Shown: positions 47,889-60,812, numbered from the stretch's first letter. The stretch is DNA of 64,000 bases from Punica granatum (GCF_007655135.1 NC_045130.1:4402001-4466000), one strand, 5' to 3'. Made by a program: numbers and translations. The notes: generated by a model from the sequence alone, not told the origin.

Positions 47889-50558
47889 TTATGCTGCCAG
47901 ATTAGGAATCTTGGCGAGTGACGCCTGTATCTTCTCCTCCTCGAAAGACAAGTCGACCAGCTTCCCCTGCAGGTACATCTCGTAAGACGCGAGGTCGAAG
48001 TGGCCATGCCCGCACATTGCCATCAGTATGACCTTGGTTTCCCCCGACTCCTTGCACCGGAGAGCTTCTCGGATGGTTGCAGCAATGGCATGAGTTGGTT
48101 CTGGCGCTGGTATTATCCCTTCAGTCCTGGCGAATTTTATGGCACCTGATGATAACCCGGGACATTTACTGACATTAGCTAGTCATAAATTGTCATTCTC
48201 TGATTCTCTTGGTTAAATGTGAGAAATGAAGTCCATGTTTGCCATGTGAAGGAATGGAAACAGAAAATATAATCGATCCCGGTTTTCTATGGAACCCGTT
48301 TCAGTCTCGTTTCGATCATGTGTACCGAGTGAAACATATGAGTACCTTCAAAGCATTCCTTTTGAGGAATAGCAGTTGCCTCCATGAAGCCCTGTTCATA
48401 GACATGAGATATCAATGGTGCCATGCCGTGGTAACGCAGTCCTCCTAGAAGGAAAACCGAACATATCAATGAACTGAATAGAGTAGTAACATTCAGCGAA
48501 ATAAATATATCTCGCAGGAAATAACTGCACATACCAGCATGAATTGGGTCTGGAATAAAGTCGTGCCCCAGAGTATGCATCTTCATCAATGGAGTCATTC
48601 CTGCAGTATCCCCGTAGTCGTATGCGTAGACCCCCTTTGTCAGTGAGGGACATGCTGCTGGCTCAACCGCCTTTATGATCGGGTTAATTTTCCCTCGCAG
48701 CTTCTCTCGAATAAACGGGAAACTCAACCCTGCGAAATTAGAACCGCCACCTATGCACCCTATGATCACATCGGGAGTCTCTCCTATAGCTTCCATTTGG
48801 TTTGTGCACTCCTCGCCGATGACTGTCTGGTGGAGCAAAACATGGTTGAGAACGCTCCCGAGGCAGTACTTGGTGTCAGGTTTCAAACCTGCTACTTCCA
48901 CGGCTTCTGAGATGGCTATCCCCAGGCTTCCGGGGCTTGTGGGATCGGCTTCAAGGATCTTCCTACCTGCCTCTGTTATGTTTGAAGGAGAAGGGTGGAC
49001 GTTTGCCCCCCATGTTTGCATCATCAGTCGGCGGTATGGTTTCTGGTCATATGAAGCTCGGACTTGCCACACCTGTGCAGAGAAAGTGTATAAGAGGAAG
49101 GAATTATTCGCTGAAGAATGAACCCAGTTCGGAACAGTTATCATGGGTAACAGTGCAACAAGAATTAATATGAATGTCCTGAAAAAATTTTCCAGCTCTT
49201 TTCCGGTTTTGGAAAACATCTGCTCGTGGGTGCCGAAGTTGGAATGCAAATGTTGCATCGATAAACATCTGATCCAAATTCTAGCAGGCCGGCAGCGTAA
49301 TAACCTGGCATAAATCAAAATGACGGGTAGGATTTAAGGTCTCAAGATCTTACTTCACAGTCGAGGCCGAATAAACTGCACGCAAATGCCAAGGCACTCC
49401 CCCATTGACCAGCTCCAGTCTCCGTGACAACCTTCCTAATGCCTTCCTGTAGATTGTACCAAACTTGGGGGACTGCAGAGTTGGGCTTGTGCGATCCCGC
49501 AGGGCTAACTCCTTCATACTTGTAGTAGATCCTAGCAGGTGTATCGAGAAGCTTTTCCAACCTCCTTGCTCTGTATCCAAATAAGAGATGCAAGACTTAA
49601 ACTGCGTAGTTTCATGGAAATAAAACAATTATACCAGCAAATGAAGAAGTGATGGTATGCTGGTCTCGGAAACCAGCAGCTTTCCATTTCTTCATGTTTC
49701 GGAGAATACATACAAAGAAAGCTAAGATGATAAGTGTTGAATTATGAACCAGATGATATTCATCCGGCATGTTGATGCCAGGCTATTCTAGCTGAACAAT
49801 AGTCAATTGCATACCGAACCAATTCCGCAGATCAAGTGAAGGGTTGCATAAGCCTAGCAGGTGGGCACGTGCGATTTAACGATTAAATGGATCGACAGAG
49901 TTTTTTCTTATCAGCACCAAACTAATATGCAAAAGTACAAATTACGCGCAGCTTGAATCAGACCTGATCAAAGGAGTCGGGCGCCAAAGCCCGTAAATAT
50001 CAATAACCTCGTCAGGAATATCTATAAACCTATCCTGGCTTGCCTCCTGCTTTATCAACTCATTTGGGAAGAGAGGAGAGAGATCCTCGGGGTTGATGGG
50101 CTGAAAGGTCTTGGGGTGCAATGGTGGAGGAGGTTTAACTGGTAGATCCGCAGCTAAGTTGTACCATCTGCTAGGAATCTCTGTCGAACTAGCCGATACT
50201 CGAATTCCAGCTCTAGAGCTGTATGAAGGAGGACTCGGATGATTTGGCCTCTTGTTCTTCAGTGCAAATGTTTTCGGCCATTTCTCGGCTCCTGGAATGC
50301 AAGAAACTACTTAATCATACTGACCTCAAAAATCAACCAATCTTCCGAAATATATAAGCGCAAGAGAACAGATCCCCATATGTGAAAGAAAATATAAACA
50401 GTGAAACATATGTGTATTCACAACCAACCCACTTCATTGAACATAAACAGAGACATATATCGGGCGGTAAATGGCTTTTCGACTAAGTCTGGACACGGAA
50501 ATTCACCTTTACTCTCGATTCTTGAATATGCAGGGGAAACAGGGGAAGCAGCAGCCAT
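47889..50558 (-). CDS. TSBtype2: Tryptophan synthase beta chain, type 2 (TrpB2)
   Basis: Six exons: 50558-50507, 50291-49964, 49570-49354, 49072-48535, 48444-48346, 48145-47889; 496 residues. It is a PLP enzyme that joins indole and L-serine to make tryptophan. Seen: [16 protein letters not shown], the PLP lysine in AGSHKPN (about 155), [15 protein letters not shown], the phosphate-binding GGGSN (about 307-311), and [22 protein letters not shown]. These features, with the longer insertions, match the type-2 family shared by archaea, many bacteria and plants rather than the common plastid TrpB1. Plant type-2 enzymes do not depend on an alpha subunit in the usual way. The short first exon is Ala/Ser/Pro-rich. 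A second possible first exon lies at 51045-50979, so the true N-terminus is uncertain. The catalytic portion is complete. Confidence 0.93.
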
Positions 50559-50978
50559 TACAGGAGCTCGGAAAATGAAGTGAGAGTTTAGGGTTTTGAC
50601 ATTGGAGATCGGTTCCTCTTCCTCAATAAAGTATACGTTTGTTGCACTATTAAATGATTTGTTAAGAAGGATGACTGTTTTACTAGGACTCTCCTTCAAA
50701 TCACATGAAAATATGTTACCTTAGCTTTCTCAAAACTGGTTTGACTAAATATATTCCAGTCTTTTTGTCCTCTCTTCCTTCCATTTTGGACCAAAACTGA
50801 TATGATGAAGAGCAATTCTTCGGGTGCAGTTGCTCATTTTTCATAACCAAATTAGTCTTCACAGCGAGTTTTTTTTTTTTTTCTGCATCTTCTTTTCCGG
50901 TATATACCACGGCAGAATCCGTGACTCGTGATCCAGTAAGACAGCAGAAAGAGACATGCTTTGGGACCAAAATGTCAC

Positions 50979-51045
50979 CTGTGGCATGGAATGTTGAAGA
51001 AGATGAACCGACAGCAGCGGTAGGGGAGACAGGGGAAGCAGCCAT
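50979..51045 (-). other. Possible alternative or duplicated first exon of the TrpB2 gene
   Basis: The ATG at 51045 opens MAASPVSPTAAVGSSSSTF, nearly repeating the first residues of the proximal exon 1 ([17 protein letters not shown]). A good donor (ACAG|GTGACA at 50978) leaves one base over, the same phase as the proximal exon (AAAG|GTGAAT). Both can therefore splice in frame to exon 2 at 50291. The frame also runs upstream to another ATG near 51143 with a Ser/Arg-rich leader that could act as a transit peptide. Read as a duplicated exon kept as an alternative start, or a decaying remnant. Confidence 0.55.
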
Positions 51046-51371
51046 TTTTCTGGATGGTCCAAGCTCTCTTCTGCTGCTGAAGAGCTTGGGAGCTAACTGA
51101 CAAGAGGGTCGGGGGTTCCTAGAACCTTCCCTGGTCGCATGCATTGGAATTGGATAACACAATTGGCAGAAAGAAATTGATTGTCCCGTTGATAGGCCCA
51201 CCAAGTATTGAATCCAAAACTTCTAAGTTATCAGATGAGAATGTGTGCCGCTCCGACAAGTTAATGCAGCCGCTGGGACCTCCACCTAACTGCAGTGTGA
51301 ATGCCCATTAATCTTCTAGGACTTTCCCTCAGCTCTAGTGTCCGTCGAGATAGCGAAGTTTGACCCTGAGG

Positions 51372-51545
51372 AACGGTCAAGCGTTTTCAATTTTTTTAAT
51401 CATTCAATTCAATTTTTAATACTAAATTCTCTCAATTATTAATTATCTTTTCACACTTTTTTCTCATAATTCAACAATACAATTATTATAATCCAATTAA
51501 AATCAAAATTCTACTCTACTTAACTTTAAAACCAAACACGCCGTA
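51372..51545. mobile_element. Small MITE-like element
   Basis: The right end, reverse-complemented, reads ACGGCGTGTTTGGTTTTAAA then GTTAAGTAG. The left end begins near ACGGTCAAGCGTTTTCAATT, a weak match in inverted orientation. The interior is AT-rich and non-coding. The right terminus shares the CGTTTGGTTT...AAAGTTAA-type pattern with the element at 32503-32699, suggesting one family. Confidence 0.45.
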
Positions 51546-52029
51546 AATAACCGCCGCAACAAGTGGGTCCCCATAGATGCCTAGTCTGGAGCTCAGCTGA
51601 ACCGGGTTCCTTGTCGGGACTCAATCGTGGACATCATGCATAGACAGTTCCAATTGAAGGGAACTGCAGATATGCAAGTTTCAAAATCGAGTATGATCAT
51701 CCGACCAATTTGATATCAAGATATCTTAATCATGATAATGAGATGATACTGTCACAATAGCTAGTCCGTCGAAGTAAAATGCTTCCCTAAACTGCAGGAT
51801 GTCGAAATTCTTGCCGCCATACACCGGAAACAGTGTTACTTGGCTGTGAAACACTTTAATTACAATGAAAGGAAAATGATACAAAATGAAAAAGGTGATA
51901 TATCTCTGTTTCCATAGATCGCGTGATTTTCCAATTAAAATGTGAAGAAAGAAACCATTGAGAGCCTTTATTGCCAAAATTTTGTTAGATCAAGGCCCCC
52001 TTGTCAGGTCAGGATAGGGATATGTTTTA

Positions 52030-54788
52030 TTACAGATCTAATTCAAGAAACGACTTAATTATACCCATCATCTGCCCTCCCGGAAACCGCCCAAGACATC
52101 CCCTCGCAGCTGCTATCTCATTGAACTCTGCCACAGAGTCGCCCGTGAAAGACTTGACTCGTGGTTTTCGTTCGTCTCCTTCTAGATCTTCTTTAAGGTC
52201 CTCACCCGTCTTGACGGCTGGAAGAGGAAATGGGTCAGAGGAAATCTGTTCAAGAACAGTCTCGCCGCCCACTGCCTCAACAAAATCCCTCAACCAGCAC
52301 AAAGTGAATGGGACAGGCTCAAAGCTGTGGTCACCGTACTCGACCGGCGTGGAGTGGTCGCCTGTGACGCATAGTGCGTACTTGAAATTCCCAGTTGACT
52401 CTGCCTCCCACAGGAATTTTGCTAGTTGTCCTATGGCTCGATCCACACACTCCAGTCCTTTCACTTTAAAGACGGTTGCTTTGTCATGACCAGCATCGTC
52501 TATGGCCTGCAGCAGCAACCTTAACACTTAATAACCATCGAAACACCAGTTTCCCTACAAGCTTAAACTGGTACGAAGGTACTCCAGATGGTGTACAAGA
52601 AGCATGGAACCCATGGTAAACACGGGGTAGATAAATACAAATAGAATAGACAATGACATTTACTCTGACTCAATATCAAGTTATCAACATTAGACATAGC
52701 TTATGGAAAAAAAAAAATATCTAAACCATGCTTGAATATTTTCTCATATACAAGATGACTTTTGATAACAACAGATTATACCAGCAAAAACACGGAATAG
52801 AAGCAACAGAAACAGTAACATGAGTTGTCAAGATGGGAAGCAGAACCGGTACTGTAAAACCATGTTAAGGCTCCGATTTTCCTTAAAGCCCGAATTGCTA
52901 GAAAGTAGAAACTACAAAGCCACATCAAAATCAAGCATAGTTTGTACAGTGGACAGATATTGGTCAGGCAAGTCTAGGATCAATGATTTGATAGGCTCGA
53001 CCGTACAGGATCAGACAATCTCACATTATTTATCCATTGTATTTTCTGAGCTATATATGCAATCAATGCATCCACCAATTTCTGTTCATTTCTTTTTGAA
53101 CAGGAACATCTAATTGCGTCCATAATAAATGGTTCAGCAACCAAAGGAACTAAAAAGCACGTAAGCCTGCTGACCTTGATATGAAGAAACGCGAAATCGT
53201 AGCCACTCGGTCGCCCAGGTTTATGTTCATCCTCCCCTGGTATGAAAACATTGGGACAAGGATTGAGAGGAGCTGACAGAGCCCGAGAAATAGCTAACGC
53301 CTTGGAAGTCAAGAGTGTTCTGTAATCTCCAGTGGCTCCAGGAGCTTCAAGAATGTCAATACCAAGCGACAGGCCTAAACCAGCAATAATTTTAGTGGGG
53401 GCCACCATGCAAGGCCAGAGCCCGTGTTTCTCTACAAATTGAGGGACCTGAAATTCAATATTCCATACTTTAAGAAGACGTGAAGATATAAAACTCTGAT
53501 GATTTAATTAATGAGCTTCGAAAGAACCAGACCTCAGGATCTGAGGACTTACCTCAATTCTTATACCACAACCTCGTAAAAGAACGACATTTGCAATGTT
53601 CTTCCCCTCAGCTGCTCTTTTCGCATTAAGCGGGTGAGAGACTAGAATCCGCGAAATCTCCCGGGACAACTCATTAACAAGAGTGGCTGTACGCTTCCCT
53701 TCTTCTGAATTATCTAAAGGTTGAACTTGCAGGAGTGAACGATTGTCTTTCAGCGGATCGGTTCCTGATATGTTTCCACTTAATTTTGGCCCTTTTACAA
53801 CAACTCCACACCTGTGCTCAGTTGCATACCTATCAGAAAACAAAGAACAGGTTCAAATGTTTTCAGAGCTCCAGCTCAAACAAAATTTGGTAAAGAATTT
53901 CAACATCTAGTTAATAAAATTACGTAGTCTATGACAAAGTGGATAAGGAGGCAGTGACTACTTTCAAGGGAAAAATAATATATATACCTTACTCTGACTT
54001 CATATTCGGGAAAAGATGGAATCTTCATTCCATCAAGTGCTGCGCAGAGGATGGGCCCTTCTTCTTCGAAATGTCGGTCAGCCCTCCTACTGACAACTAT
54101 TCCAGTTTTCTCATCCAATGTCGCGAAATTCGACTAGATATCAGAAAATAACACTAGGTCATTTTATGTAAGAGGCAGCAGCAACTCTACAAAATAGATG
54201 GAAAGGTTTCAAGATTTGAGGAACAGACTTATCCTAAACTCCCATGACCAGATACACTACAACTATCCTAACAAAAATTTGCAAGGTATCCCTCAAGGGT
54301 AAATAGCAGCCGATCAAAATTCTAGCTATCCATCTATTCCAGTCTATATACTTTTTCAAAGATCAGCCCAACAAAAGCAAGCTCCGCAAAGAAAAACATG
54401 ATAGTATGAAGTCAAAAACAACATTCATCCTCAATGAGAACGGGGGACAGAAGAGGAAAAAACTGAAGTACAAATGTACCTTGAATGCAATATCACCAGG
54501 AGACATTGCCAACCCTGCTCCCATGGACTCAAAGGCACCTCGACCACGATAGTAGACTCTTGGGTCGTAGCCCAGCAAAGAAAGATGGGCAGTGTCACTT
54601 CCACAGCCTAATCCCACCTCCACAGGGTCCATGAGCCCGTTAACTCCTGCAGAGGCAATTGCATCCAAGTTGGGCACTTTAGCTACTTCAAGAGGAGTCT
54701 TGTAACCAAAACGCGGGATTGACACATCTCCCAACCCATCAATCAGAACAAAGGCAACTCTTCGCTTGGGCTGCTCAGGATTCCCCAT
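52030..54788 (-). CDS. Cofactor-independent phosphoglycerate mutase, archaeal type
   Basis: Five exons: 54788-54480, 54133-53988, 53829-53553, 53447-53175, 52506-52030; 493 residues, matching the plant family size. It interconverts 3- and 2-phosphoglycerate in glycolysis without 2,3-bisphosphoglycerate, using two metal ions and a phosphoserine. Seen: metal-binding Asp in VLIDGLGD (17), the nucleophile region GCGSDTAHLSLLGYDP (Ser about 64), GRGAFESMGAG, HIKAIDDAGHDK (about 333-344) and TGDHSTP (383-389). These mark the archaeal apgM subfamily of the alkaline-phosphatase superfamily, distinct from the larger bacterial/plant iPGM. The first ATG was chosen because it opens the conserved MGNPEQPKRRVAFVLIDG; an upstream in-frame GTG was rejected. 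A 5' UTR intron is likely, since an acceptor-like CAG sits just upstream of the leader. Confidence 0.93.
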
Positions 54789-57700
54789 GTCTTCTCGTAC
54801 AGTCACACGTACTTAAACTGGCTTTAGCTTCTGGTCAAAATTGAAAACTGCAACGCAGATTAGATTATGAATTATGATCACTCTTGTAATTTCAAAATAC
54901 CTTGCTTGGGCACTTGAACAAATAAAAGCTCTGGTCAGATGCACTATACAAGCATAAAGTTGAGTTCTTGTACTTGCTTACAGTCGGCATAGAGTTACAG
55001 ACTTATAGCAATCAATGACAGGATGTGTAACAGGAAGAAAAAGAAAAGGCTAAACACATCACGCCATTCCATGCTTGGCTGCTATGTTTTTTTCCGAAAC
55101 AGAAAACAGATCCAAATCAAGAAAATGGATCAATTTCTATACATGAATAGGTTAAGCACGGCGCAAAAGCTTTTTAATTAAATCGTCATCAATACTCATG
55201 TTAACTTCGAAAAGCTTTAATTAAGGAGAGTTATCCAAGCAAGAACTACAAGTTAAAGGAAAGTGCCTCTGCAACCCTTCAATTTGCTCATATCAAAATA
55301 TTCTGGAAGCCAAATTACATCAAAAAGAGCTCAAGAACATTAAAAAAAAAAACTACACCCTCGAAAATATTGGCTTGAAATCACAACGACACAGGATAAT
55401 CTGACAAGGATCCAGACTAACTCCGAAAAGGGTCGTCACCAGATGAGCTAGAACTCGCATAAAAGCAAGCAGTCGAAGATATAGGAACTCCAGATTACCC
55501 CGAAGGAAATAAGACAACCAAACCAACAATACATGCATGTACTACGACAGAGACGACATAGAAACTTGGGGGCGATCGAAATGGAATGCAGAAGATAGAC
55601 AAGAGCATCGATGCCATTTTCCTCAGTTACTATAGAGCAAGACAGTAGCGTCAGATTGCCGAAATGTACGAACTTTGAGCAATTGGCAGTGGCCCGGGCC
55701 AGGCGGGTACCTAGATGAGAACTGGGCGCAACTAATGGAAAGGGGGGAATTGGGGGGGCACAGGGAAGAAGATCTAATTGCTCGAATCCAAAGACATCGG
55801 CAGCAGACGGTGGTCGACCCACTCCGACGACTTCCTCCGTGGTCGTGGAACCGGGCTACTTCAACTCCACGGTTGCGAACCTACCTACCTCTTTATCTCA
55901 AAATGTATGTCTTCATAGAGAACTTCGAGGCAGCCAAGGAACACGAATCACTGAGGGGATTGTTCGTCTGAGGCCAGTGGGGCAGGAGGCGGAGGGATTC
56001 GGTGGACTGACACGAAGAGAGAGGTTGAGAGGTTGCAGAGACTGATTCAGAGTCGGGGAGATGAGAGAGAGAGTGGGTTGGGGCTCTTTTCAAAAAGTAA
56101 AAAACATTTGGGGTTGTTTTAAAAATTTTAAGAATTTGGAGAACGTGTAAAGTGGATGGACGTAGAATCAGTTCCACAAACCATTTGGGCTTATTGTTTC
56201 TTTTTCTTTTTTTTTTCTTTTTTTCTTGACTAAATGGAGCCTTATTGAAGAATACTGAAGTTGGCCCAAAAAAAAGACCATATGATAAGATATAATAGTG
56301 TTTCTATAAATAAATTGTAAAGCAATGAACTTTGTTTTTTTCTAAAAAAGATATTCGCATTTAAATAATAATGAATATGTGGAAGACGGAACATATTCTC
56401 TTAAGATATAGACTTGACTGTTTATTTGTTTTCATGTATGATATGATCCATTTATCCTATCTGATCATAGAATGACGTGGAGCATAAAAATAGAAAATGA
56501 AAAGCAGCAAAACTCCAAACAAAAAGATATATAAAATTTTATTACTATATATTGGATGGATACATCATACAGCAGCATACTTCCCATATAATTGCATTAT
56601 GGCTTTGTGATTGTGCACTACTACTACATGCTTGTGAGCTCCTTTCATTTCCCCCAAAAAAGAAAGGCGAAAAAAAAAACCAAATTTATCCAGGTATAAA
56701 AGATTGATTACCTGACATACTCTCAACACATATCCTCGAAGAATTTTTTGCTAATCCCATATCGTCACATGACGTGGAAAATAATCAATTAGAATGCAAT
56801 AAAGTCGCGAATAAAATACTAATCACATAATAATTGCCATAATATTATTAATTGTAAGAATTCTAATGGTTCTCACTCACCACATTTTATTATAAACGAA
56901 GCGCTTACAAATACCGATATATGAATGCAAGCAACTAGCATATGTGTCAAGTGAGATGATGATGATATGTCAAAAATGCAGCCTGCAGTGCCAATTAACT
57001 TCCACAATAAAGGTCCCATCTTATGGTAGAAGGAAAAAACTCATGTCTCCAAGTCACAAACATCCTCAAAGTTAGATTATCATGCTCTTATATATAATTG
57101 TACATCAAGAACGGAGCCAGCAATTTTTGTTGAGGGTCAATACGTACAACTATTATCGACGTAATATTAATATATGTATAAACTTTCACGGAGCTTACAA
57201 GCGATTGGGCTTATATTTAACTAACAAGCTCGAGTCAATAGATAACGGTACCCAATTTCTTATAAATCCGTGAATTTTTCTTTAATTTTTTTCATTTGGG
57301 ACAATATTTCTTAACAATATAAAGCTCTATTGTATAAACGATGATACAATAAAATGAAATTTATTGAAATTAGATAAGAATGTTCACGTACATCTGTTCT
57401 TTTGAACATTTACGGAGACTTGTCTTTGACAACTAAATTCTTTTCATTCTTCACAGTGTAGGAAAAATTAAACTGAAGATTTGACTTTCAAATCTTTTCA
57501 ACAATAAATAACAAAAAATATAGTATATCCAAATTATCAAATTTTTTTCCGTCCACACTAATACTAGTTAAATGAAAGGGTCAAATTGCTAATTGGAGGA
57601 TCCTACAGAAGAAAAACTGCTCATGGAAGGAGATATTTATTGCTAGTCCTCAGTATTTCCAAAACTCAAAAAAGTAATGTACGAATTCTTTCGTTCTCAA

Positions 57701-58359
57701 ATAAGTGGGTACATTAAATTTTTTTTCATTTTTACTGGAATTTGTATGAAAATCATGGGGCAAAGTCAACTAACAAAATAATTCAAAGAGGCATTTATAT
57801 TTTTCGGGGGAGAAAATTTTAGAATTTGATAATTTTATGTACATACATCTATTGGGGATGTTCTTGTATTGTAATTAATGTCTCATACATGGAGATAAAT
57901 TTTCAAATCAGCCACATGCTGTGAACTTGCTTCCTTTTTAGCACATGCATATACACAATAATAAACATTTTGTTATAAAATCTAAGAAGAAAGAGATAAA
58001 CGGAGCCAATGGAATGAAACAGAATGAAATGCAATTAACAAGGTAAAATTGCACGTAGTATGAGCTCACATCTCGTAAATTTGACGAGAGAGAAACAATT
58101 GAACCGAGAAAATAACTAAATAACTGATATATTATTGGAGCTTCCCTTGTTAATTTTCAACAAGAAAATAACAACGTACAGTCCCATGAACAAAGTGAAA
58201 GAATCATCACCGCATAAAAGGGTGGATTATGAACTCCTAAAAGAGAATATTAAAAAAAAATCACCAGAATTCAATTAACTGTTAATTAAAAGAATTCTGG
58301 ATAACAAGAGTAACGAAAGGGGCATATTGGTAATTCAGGTGGCTGATGACTATGAGTAT
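54789..58359. other. 5' region of the phosphoglycerate mutase gene and gene-free DNA
   Basis: Bases 54789 to about 56080 probably hold the 5' UTR, a leader intron and the promoter of the mutase gene. A GC-richer block at 55690-56060 with an AGAG run near 56062 is a candidate non-coding first exon. ORFs here on either strand (for example 55448-55822) match nothing known. From 56180 to 58359 the DNA is AT-rich and unremarkable apart from poly-T/TTC tracts (56199-56225). Confidence 0.5.
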
Positions 58360-58883
58360 TTATTTGTGAGCTCCAACGGTGCTTTTGACAGCATCGGCTG
58401 CGTCCACTGCCTTGGCCTTCATCTGCTGCCCCGTCTGGAAAACAGAAAAAGTCCTCATCAATTAATCGGCAGTTCGCTTGGTCGGGTTTCATGATGATGT
58501 CAACGGTCATGATCCATTCCGATGCAGTACCGTGTTTCATTTTAGGCCACAAAAAATATGGAATGGCATATCATCAGGTATATATAAAACTGACATGAAA
58601 TAAGAGGTAGAAGAATCGTTTTCCTGACCTGCTGGACGGACTCCTTCAACGACTGCGCTGTGTTTGAGACTTGATCCATCATCTGGCCGGACTTCTCCTG
58701 CACATAGAGATGAGCTGACGATCATGAGAACTCCGATGGATCGAATTGATTCAAAGTCTTCGTGTGATGATATTGACTATATCAGGTTGAACTAAAACAT
58801 ATGGCTAACGCAAAATTTCTGCTTACCTGAGCCTGGCCCTTGGCCTGGCCGGCCTGGTGACTGATGTTCTGTGAGTTGTTCAT
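58360..58883 (-). CDS. KIN: KIN1/KIN2-type small hydrophilic stress (LEA-like) protein
   Basis: Three small exons: 58883-58827, 58697-58629, 58434-58360; 66 residues, the usual size of KIN1/KIN2. The protein opens MNNSQNISHQAGQAKGQAQ, continues with EKSGQMMDQVSNTAQSLKES and ends MKAKAVDAADAVKSTVGAHK. It is rich in Gln, Ala, Lys and Gly, lacks Cys and Trp, and is predicted disordered or helical on drying. The family is induced by cold, drought and ABA, or expressed in pollen, and is thought to protect membranes or proteins; function is from family knowledge. Because all exons are under 80 bp it is easily missed by ORF scanning. A TATA box lies about 105 bp upstream of the start. Confidence 0.9.
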
Positions 58884-58986
58884 CTTTTGGGCTTAGCTTC
58901 TTCAGTTACAAGATCTCAAATGTATATGAATCGATGTGTATTCGATAACTTGAGCTGCGGTTATCTACTCGGGGCTTCTTTGGGTG

Positions 58987-58994
58987 TATTTATA
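58987..58994 (-). promoter_or_regulatory. TATA box of the KIN-like gene
   Basis: TATAAATA on the minus strand, about 105 bp upstream of the KIN-like start codon. This gives a leader of plausible length. Confidence 0.7.
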
Positions 58995-59994
58995 GTTCGA
59001 ATCGCCTGACCAAGCGGCAGGGGATGTAAACGCGAGATTTGGAAGTTAACACACTTGTCACCATCCCAGAAAAAAGCTTGGAAGTTAAAATTCAGCCTTA
59101 AGACCAGGATTATTTGCTATTTATTGCTCGTGAGATTGTCATATTCAAATGGAGTTTTTTGCGTCTTTTATTTCCCTATTTTCACTCTTGGCTATAGCTA
59201 GTCGATCTCTTCCGAGTTATGATGAACTTACGGGATTTTCTGTGGTTCCGAGGAAGCCGTCCATCCCTCCTTGAGAATGTCTCATAGTCCCCGGTATTTT
59301 AGCAGTAAGCCTTACCCAACCCCTTTATTTTTCTCAATCCACAAGACATCGCTCATTAATTGATTGCGCCTGCAATTATATATTATCTTATACCTTAATC
59401 AGCAAAACAAGTCGGGCGCATTTCCCACAAGCGGAAGAACGAAGCTTTATGATTGCTTCTTTGGATAATTTTCCATACCCAATTGACGGGGTACGGCCGG
59501 ACAAACTCTTTTTCGTTCTTTAAAAATGCTACAGCTTATAAAGAAAAATCTTGTTATCAATTCGATTACGGACTTGAAGGCCACGGCGCGAGAGATGAAA
59601 AGTTAGTTCGAGTGTGAAGCGTTCATATCAAATTGGCTACCGAATTTGCAAGCAGTAAAACTTCTCAAGAGTCGGAGGGAGAAATGGACTAATAACCAAC
59701 GAATTCTATTTTTGGTAGATTCCGTCGGGCGGGAGAGATTCCCAAGGATTCGAGATTCCAGCCGCTTTTGACGATGGTGACGTAAGCAAATGGAATCCAG
59801 TTCGTGAACAGTGAAAAGATTCCTCGGAGGAATCGCTTGGCCCGGTCGCAAGTTTCACATGCCGCACGCGGCGCGTGGGGTACCACTCGCGCAGTTCCTG
59901 TCAGGATGATTGGATGAGGATGCTGACTCACTGCGACGTGTAAGCCCATCCATGTCCAGCTCCCCTCACTCGTAGCCCATACAACCGTGTCCTC

Positions 59995-60000
59995 CACGTG
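59995..60000. promoter_or_regulatory. CACGTG (G-box)
   Basis: The sequence CTCCACGTGTCC contains the palindromic G-box bound by bZIP and bHLH factors. It lies about 1.1 kb upstream of the KIN-like gene and 1.2 kb upstream of ProDH, so it cannot be assigned to either. Confidence 0.4.
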
Positions 60001-60190
60001 TCCGTATGGGCGCGTGATATAATATTCTACTACCAGGCCCAGCTCATCAATATGACATATGCGTATATATATATGTATATATATTAGGCAAGAAGCTCGT
60101 CAATTTGATATAGTAGGCTTATATTATTTCTCCAAAAAGGAAAACCAAAAATGGGGTGTGGAAGTATTTTTGTTTACCATTGTCAAAAAA

Positions 60191-60357
60191 ATAATTGTAG
60201 AAAAAATAAGGACATGCTGATTACAACTTGCCAATTAATAAACCATAATAATAATAATAATTGTAGAAAAAATAAGGACGTGCTGATTACAACTTGCCAA
60301 TTAATAAACCATACTAATAATAATTGTAAAAAAATAAGGACATGCTGATTACAACTT
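60191..60357. repeat. Three-copy tandem repeat, 63-66-bp unit
   Basis: Units starting ATAATTGTA at 60191, 60257 and 60320 each contain AATAAGGACATGCTGATTAC (one base different in the second copy). The first two units continue with CTTGCCAATTAATAAACCAT; the third is truncated. Units are joined by AAT trinucleotides. Recent expansion in the ProDH-KIN intergenic DNA. Confidence 0.92.
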
Positions 60358-60812
60358 CCCAAAGAATTTTTGAAATCTCACTACCTTATTAACATAGATT
60401 GGCTCAAACGATTCGATACTTGTTCAACGTAAATAAAGTGTTAGATTAGGATCTTGTGAATAGAAAAAATCAATGCCGAAAGAGTTTTATCCTTTTAGAG
60501 AGCTGACTCGGCTCGAACTGAACTAGTTGAGTCATATTGGGCCTCTGAATTTCATAATACACGCCGAAAAAGAGAAAAAATTGAACTCTCACTTACAATA
60601 TCCTGCGTGTCTTTCTTTTTTTGTCATTCCTCATGTCTACTCGAAAAATTTGATACACGATCAAACACAATTCGACTATTTATTTCACCGAAAAAAAATC
60701 GACTAATTAAAGCACAATGAATAAAAACTGGAATCCCGACCAGCCATAATAATGTTATTATTTAGGATAATACCTTCTTTTTTTTTTCTGATGATAGATG
60801 AGAATAAGGTGG

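Larger units (their letters stand above)
50559..52029. other. Upstream region of the TrpB2 gene
   Basis: It contains the alternative first exon (50979-51045), a Ser/Arg-rich open frame extending it upstream to an ATG at about 51143, a MITE-like element (51372-51545), and from about 51700 the 3' flank of the phosphoglycerate mutase gene. No separate gene is recognised. Confidence 0.55.

Noticed and set aside
55448..55822. 124-codon minus-strand ORF upstream of the phosphoglycerate mutase
   Set aside because: No family resemblance, Cys-rich odd composition, and it overlaps the likely leader intron and first non-coding exon of the mutase gene.
59603..59997. Minus-strand ORFs of 80-100 codons in a GC-richer block
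   Set aside because: They start at non-ATG codons, lack splice context and match nothing known; the block is better read as promoter DNA.
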